Part shown: positions 58,900 to 64,000 of the stretch, piece after piece
Layout: every line of letters begins with the position of its first letter
How positions within the stretch are numbered: position 1 is the stretch's first letter
Notes under the pieces: model-generated
Database searches by the model: none
What the model was told of the DNA's origin: nothing
What the model saw: the letters and a program-made list of their open reading frames with translations, nothing else
Made by a program: the position numbers and the translations under genes
Assembly (NCBI GenBank): GCA_028641055.1
Contig: CM054062.1
Span: 137,434,682 to 137,498,681, forward strand
Reading direction: 5' to 3'
Source: Alopecurus myosuroides
Taxonomy: Eukaryota > Streptophyta > Magnoliopsida > Poales > Poaceae
Length of the DNA stretch: 64,000 nt

Positions 58900-61800
58900 G
58901 TTGGCGCCCACCGTGGGGCCTGCGTCCAAAGGTGTTTACATCACGGGAGAAGCTCGGAAGAGCATGAAGAACCTCATCGTCGGAGAAATCTACGTCAACA
59001 GCAAAGGAGAGAAGATGGTAGACGATTCTGGCTGGGGGCCAGAGTCGGATCATCTCGAAACCGGATCCATTGTGACGGTCGGCAGCATCAACGTCTTCAT
59101 CGGTATGGTATGTACTTCCAGTTCGAATTGTGATAATATTGGATCTGATTCTGTGTCAGGGGAAGACACGTATGTCCGATCGGAAAAAGAAGAGTCGATT
59201 GGAACAACGGGTCAGATAGAGAGGGAGGATGATACCGAGTCCATACGGGATCTATTGGAGGATCGATACGAAAAGGAAAACAGCGAGGAAGAACAATACG
59301 AATCTACACCGGGCATCATGCGCCGGGTTGCAGTTTATGCGGCTCCCGCGACCAATCTCAATCAAGAAAACGCGGCCGCGGCACCAGCCGGGGCGGTTCA
59401 GGCGGCAGCCCAGCAGCAAGGAGCAGTTGACCCGGTCTTGGCCCAGGTCGATGGAGAGTCGGCGTCTGTCACCAGTCGCCCAGCAGACGAAGAGCGACAC
59501 GCAAATATGTTCGGGTTCCAAGCAAACCGGACACCGGGGGCGGGCCCCTCAAACCCGCGTCACCCGGCTCTGTTTGATAATAATTTGATTTTGGATCCCA
59601 CAGTCTTGGCCACAGTTATTACCCCAGAAAACGCGGCAGAGCGTGTAAGAGACCTGGACGTGGCTCGTCGTGCGTTGGAGCAGCAAAGAAGGCAAGTGGA
59701 AGCAGAAAGGCAGGGGATGGTCGCGCGGCAGCGCGAATTGGATGACCGAGAGACCCGGCTCCGGGAGGAAACGACCAGGATGCACCAAAGACACCGAACT
59801 ATGCTGCCGGCAACAGGAGGGGTGATTAACCCGACTGCCCTGGTATTCACGCCTCAAGATCAGCCGATTCCACCGACGAACCAAGGGACCATACCGCGAC
59901 CTTCAACGGGAGCACATCCGGTAAACGCGCCAGCCGGGTTACCTTTGCCACAGACAGGGGTGACAGCCGGCAATACCATGCCGCCACCACCATCACGATT
60001 CCGCACACCAGCAGGTCATTACAACAATCCCATGGACAACGTGTACGCAGCAACGCTCGCATTAAACCAGATCCCTGTGGGAGACTCGCCTCATGCGGAA
60101 GGAACCCGACGAGCAATCGATCTACTACACACCGCGGTAGCACAGCAAGCCAATTATCCGGATCATAGGAGCGGGATGCATGGGACGCCGTACGCCAGTC
60201 AGCAACAGGGCCATGTTCAAACAAATGCGGCACAACGAAGGGAAGAGCAGCAGCAAATGCCGCCTCCACCGCGTATCCAGACAGCACCCGTAGTATCAGC
60301 AGCGCAGGCGGTGGTGGACAGTTCCAGAGCCAGAAGAGCCGGGGCCGGGTCTGCAGCGCACGAGTTACCGGTGGTGCCGCACCCCGCGGTACCCCCAGCC
60401 GGGTCACGCGTTTCCCGGGCAAGACCAGCCCCAACCACCCTTGCGGGACCGAAGTGCCTCTCGGACGATATCAGAGCAGAACCGTACCCGGAGAAGTTCA
60501 AAGAACCGGGGAAAGTAGTAAATTATGAGCCAACAATGGATCCAGAGACGTGGCTGAGCAGCTATGAGATGGCAATGTCAATTCGCAACGCGTCCGAGAA
60601 TCTCCAAGCCAAATTCATGTACTTAATGATGTCAGAGGGAGCAGCAAAGTTATGGTTCACCAACCTACCGGAAAAATCGATCAAATCGTGGGAGGAGCTA
60701 AAGACCGCATTCATCAAGCACTTTCATGGGACATGCAGAAAGTTATTTACTATCGATGATTTAGAAAGATGCGTTCAGAAGAAAGGAGAGTCAGCACGCA
60801 GCTGGGTACGCCGGGTTATGGAGATACTCCACTCGTCTACGGATATCCAGCCTAAGGACGCGCTACAAGCTATGGCAAAAACATGTAAGTATGTTCCTTT
60901 AGTGCAAAAGCTAACTCGCATGAAATCTAGTAGGAATGCAGCGGAGGTTACAATGGGGGAGTTAATGGATGCGTGCAACAAACACGCTGCAACGGATACC
61001 ACAGAGGAGGAAGTTGATGACAAGAAAGCAAAAGCAAACGCAAGTAGCAGCGGGAAAACCGGCAATGGATCGGCGCCAAACAATAATGGAAGTAGCCAAA
61101 ACAAGCGCCCGTTTGAAGGGAATTCCGAGTTTGTAGCCAACACGGAGGCCGGGTCTTCAAGACCTAGATCCGAAGGGAATTTTAATACTGGAAATCACAA
61201 TGGGGGACACTACCAAGGACCTCCAAGACCGAGTAACAGTTGGGACATATTTAGGATGGCGTGCCCGAAGCATAGCAGGAATGGCAAGCCGGCCAATCAT
61301 TCATTGGAGCAATGTGCCGACTTACAAAGGTGGAAGAACGAGGAAGTGAACAGAGCTATGCGAGGTGCGGGCCGAGGAGGAGGTCCGGGTCTAGGTGGAA
61401 ACTTGGGTAACGGACCGCCCCCAGCCGGCAATCCGCCAGCTGGAAATCAAGGTAACAATCAAGGTGGAGCAGGAGGCTTTCAAGCTAACCCCAAACAGCT
61501 GGGTCAATATCATGTGCACACTACAGGAGGCTCTAACAAGGATAAGAAGATACTGAAACAAGCAGTTAATTCGGTCTCTTCCGCTGTCCCAAGATATTTG
61601 AGATGGTCAGAACAAGAGGTAACATGGAGCAGGAAGGATCACCCGGATAGAGTTGATCACCCGGGAGTCTTAGCTTTGGTAGTAGCACCACAGGTCAACG
61701 GCTACGAGCTGAAAAAGGTCTTGATGGATGGAGGAAGTAGTATCAATATCCTGTACTGGGAAACTTTTCTGCGTATGGGCTTAAAGGAATCGCAGCTGCA

Positions 61801-62437
61801 AAAGAGTACAACAGTTTTTCACGGGATAGTGCCGGGTCACTCAGCATGCCCTGAAGGAAAGGTGGCACTGGAAGTAGCTTTTGGAGAGTCAAAGGACAAC
61901 TACCGAGTCGAGTGGCTTACCTTCGAGGTAGTAAAGTTGCGCAGCCCTTATCACGCATTGTTTGGGAGGCCGGCTTATGCCAAGTTCATGGCGAGACCGT
62001 GTTATGTGTACCTACAACTGAAAATCCCGGGTCCCAAGAAGACCATTACAATACACGGAAACCGAGATATAGCAGCTGAGTGTGATGAGGGAGACGCGGC
62101 AATGGCCGAGCAAGCCTGTAGGAAGGAAGAGCTCAAACATTACCGTTCTCAGGTTGACCTAGAAGAGAGGGCAACGTCAAAAAAGCCAACTCCTGAAGGG
62201 GACAAAGCAAAAGTTAGGGCAGAACAAAACCCTAAGATGGTAGGCTTCATCAGGAACGATATTTTCAAAACTCTCAGTAGGGAAGAAGAAGATGCACCAC
62301 CATCCGCGGCTGATCACGCTTCAAGGGCGATATACCCGGATTGGCTAGCAAATCCGGTACTCATTACGAAAGGGCATAGCAAGTGGAGAATGTGCATCGG
62401 CCGTACCAACGCGAGGCCGACTCTCGGGAGTAACTAA
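58802..62437 (+). pseudogene. Gag-protease polyprotein of the second Gypsy element, truncated at reverse transcriptase
   Basis: The first ATG after the LTR TATA box (58802, MSSFELNPLP) opens 1211 codons without a stop. The frame crosses the LTR end and primer-binding site (RQLAPTVGPA). Residues ~290-345 form a coiled coil (DLDVARRALEQQRRQVEAER). A Gln/Pro-rich linker follows. The retrotrans_gag domain covers ~560-720 (WLSSYEMAMSIRNASENLQA, KLWFTNLPEKSIKSWEEL). A CPKH...NHSLEQC knuckle-like motif is near 820. The aspartic protease VLMDGGSSINILYWETF is near 975. The frame reaches the start of reverse transcriptase (YPDWLANPVLITKGHSKWRM) and then ends in unrelated residues and a stop, so RT, RNase H and integrase are deleted. 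The long open frame suggests recent or maintained Gag function. Confidence 0.88.
58901..58919 (+). other. Primer-binding site of the second Gypsy element
   Basis: TTGGCGCCCACCGTGGGGC lies one base after the LTR end. It is the same class as at 13323 in the first Gypsy element. Confidence 0.85.
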
Positions 62438-63496
62438 AGCAGTGTAATCGACAGCGGGTTTCATACGCACTCTTTTCCTTACCAGGGTACCTACGGGGAC
62501 TGGAAGGTTTTTAATGAGGCGGCCTGCTGATTCAAAAAAGAAATTTTTATCAATAAAAGAAGATGGTTTCGAGTCTTATCATGGTCTTTGCTTCAGTTTC
62601 AAGTAAGTGACATTGTTACTATCAATACATCAGTATCATTGAAATACATTGTGTTAATATAGGTCTCCGGGGGGTGATCTGCTTCAATAAGTAATCACAA
62701 AACCCGGAGACCCGGCCATGATGCCTATGAGTTATGGGGGCTGATTACTCGAAAAAACGGGTACAGCTGCAATCTTATAACTGGACGAAGGAGCCAAATT
62801 TCTTGGTTATTCTTACTTAAGCTCGATGTGACTCGCACTAAAGTGGCATGATCTGTTCGCGTACGATTACAATCAAATTATGCAGCCCAATGGGGGTTTG
62901 CTTGATCTTGTTTTTCGTATAGATGCAACGACATGGTATCCACGCGAAAGCCGGCTTACAGTACAAGATAATCAAAAGGGTCATCTAAACCACAAGTCCA
63001 TGCAGAGTATAAGGCTAAAAAAAAAAAAAAAAAAGCCGGAAACTCAACAAGTATTAAGCATGACTTCAGTATTTATGTAAACAGCTATTGGTATTCAGCT
63101 TGGTAAGCAGCAGTATGTCATCTGAGAAAGGCCACGCCCCCATAGCTCGTACTTTGGGTCATGGGGACTGGGGACTTCGAAACAGAAACAAACTGTTTAA
63201 CTACCAAAGCCTGTAAACCTTAATTTCCGAGTATTGGGGACTTAAAGAAAAGTTCATCTATCAAAACCTACGATACTCGGTTAGCCGAGTCTCAAAAGGA
63301 AATTGAAAACAAGAGTTCGAAGTATCGAGAATAAGCTTATAAGTAACACAAGGATGGATATTATCAAAAGCCAGGGGAGGCAAAGAGTTATCATAAGTTA
63401 ATAAGCATACAGTCATAGTATCAGCATCAATGGTGCACAGGCGCACCGCAAAAAAATCATATTAGTCTCGAGAAACGAAAAGCACTAGGTAGCGTC
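62438..63496 (+). other. Non-coding 3' stretch of the second Gypsy element
   Basis: It contains a 19-base poly(A) run near 63018 and a polypurine-like TATGGGGGCTGATTAC at about 62734, similar in form to the first element's tract. No gene is seen. Confidence 0.5.
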
Positions 63497-64000
63497 CTAC
63501 TCGGCGTCCTGAGAGTGGTCCTCCGGGTCTAAGTCTTGGACTTGCTCCTTGGCCTTGCCAGCAGTTTTACCCGGGCTCTTCACATCTGGACGAACAGGCG
63601 GAGGTACGGCTGGGGTAGACGTAGACGGCTTTACGCCCAGCTCTGCTTCCCTCTTTGCAGCCTCTTCCTTCCTCCTAGCCAGATCAGTCGACCATTTGTC
63701 CAACATATCAATAGGGGGGGGTGCCTCCACCAGGATAACCTTGCCCTCAGAATCATACGAGCTCATAATCGTATTTAGATCCATCTTGTCGGCCAAAGCT
63801 GTGGCTGAGGGACGTACCGCAGATTGTATAGCTTTGAAATCCTGGGGCTTGAATTTGGATCCGTCAGCTTTAAACTCTGGGAACCCGGATACTATCTTCG
63901 CCGGGTCAAGCTTTGGAAAATAAGCCTTCGCCAGCGTTAAAGCCCGGGTCATCCCAATTCGGCAGGACGAACGCTTCAGTATTTCAATCCATCCAGGTGC
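63497..64000 (-). CDS. Antisense ORF of the second Gypsy element, C-terminal part
   Basis: An open minus-strand frame enters from the window edge and ends at 63497 (stop). It includes APGWIEILKRSSCRIG, MTRALTLAKAYFPKLDP and a Lys/Pro-rich acidic tail (VQDLDPEDHSQDAE). The ALTLAKAYFP...DP pattern resembles C-termini of grass proteins annotated as gypsy-type transposon products. It occupies the same place and orientation as the antisense gene of the first element, but sequence similarity between the two is weak by eye. The upstream exons are outside the window. Function unknown. Confidence 0.6.
   Translation of the reverse strand, partial: APGWIEILKRSSCRIGMTRALTLAKAYFPKLDPAKIVSGFPEFKADGSKFKPQDFKAIQSAVRPSATALADKMDLNTIMSSYDSEGKVILVEAPPPIDMLDKWSTDLARRKEEAAKREAELGVKPSTSTPAVPPPVRPDVKSPGKTAGKAKEQVQDLDPEDHSQDAE

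Larger units (their letters stand above)
58446..64000 (+). mobile_element. Second Tat-type Gypsy element, pol mostly deleted, right end outside window
   Basis: A 454-bp LTR, primer-binding site and long gag-protease frame are followed by an abrupt end just inside reverse transcriptase, a 1.1-kb non-coding stretch and an antisense ORF that runs off the window. Nothing of RNase H or integrase is found. It is inserted in the LTR fragment that ends at 58445. As it stands it is non-autonomous. Confidence 0.85.

Noticed and set aside
62998..63040. Poly(A) run as a retrogene tail
   Set aside because: No upstream gene copy or flanking duplication is visible. It lies in the 3' stretch of the second Gypsy element.

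Overview
The window looks like a chromosome segment of a grass, most likely a large-genome pooid cereal. The reasons are a BARE/Angela-like Copia element whose LTR begins TGTTGGGAATATGCC, Tourist and Stowaway MITEs, a giant-LTR non-coding retrotransposon, spliced genes with plant-type promoters, and about 85% transposable-element content. I cannot name the species. No RNA gene, CRISPR array or bacterial feature was seen.

Layout, left to right. (1) 1-6167: a decayed minus-strand Copia element, cut by the left window edge, inserted into (2) a 5'-truncated minus-strand LINE at 6168-~9715, which also carries a 274-bp Tourist-type MITE. (3) 10126-11100: an apparently intact minus-strand host gene for a heavy-metal-associated isoprenylated protein, with an intron in its 5' UTR. 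(4) 12256-50537: a nested stack. An old LTR-type repeat (pieces at 12256-12829 and 49547-50537) is split by a 36.7-kb Ty3/Gypsy element of Tat type (12830-49541, TSD AATAT). That element is split in turn by a giant-LTR non-coding element (22051-37948, TSD GCTAC, two 6.1-kb LTRs) and by a BARE-like Copia (39031-47057, TSD GTTGG). Without its guests the Gypsy element would be about 12.8 kb. (5) 52689-57367: a small three-exon minus-strand host gene of unknown function; its ~4-kb first intron holds a hAT MITE, a fold-back structure and a Stowaway MITE. (6) 57827-64000: a truncated Stowaway, an LTR fragment related to the first Gypsy, and a second Tat-type Gypsy (from 58446) that has gag-protease but has lost most of pol.

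The most interesting system is in the Tat-type Gypsy. Opposite to gag-pol, its 3' half carries a multi-exon gene with its own TATAAATA box (47935-47942), an ATG in good context (47832), consensus splice sites and a 'putative gypsy type transposon' (PF04195-like) domain. The reading frame is continuous across the Copia insertion point, and the giant-LTR element sits in an intron. Two separate terminal modules (exons ending at 20995 and at 19987) both begin in phase 0, which suggests alternative C-termini. Each is preceded by a copy of a motif that is nearly identical to the element's own polypurine tract. The second Gypsy element also has an antisense ORF. In both Gypsy elements the first ATG after the LTR TATA box lies inside the LTR, and its frame runs through the primer-binding site into gag, giving the shared peptide QLAPTVG.

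By-eye LTR comparisons put the first Gypsy and the nested Copia at about 1.8% divergence and the giant-LTR element at about 0.7%, which agrees with the nesting order. These counts are approximate.
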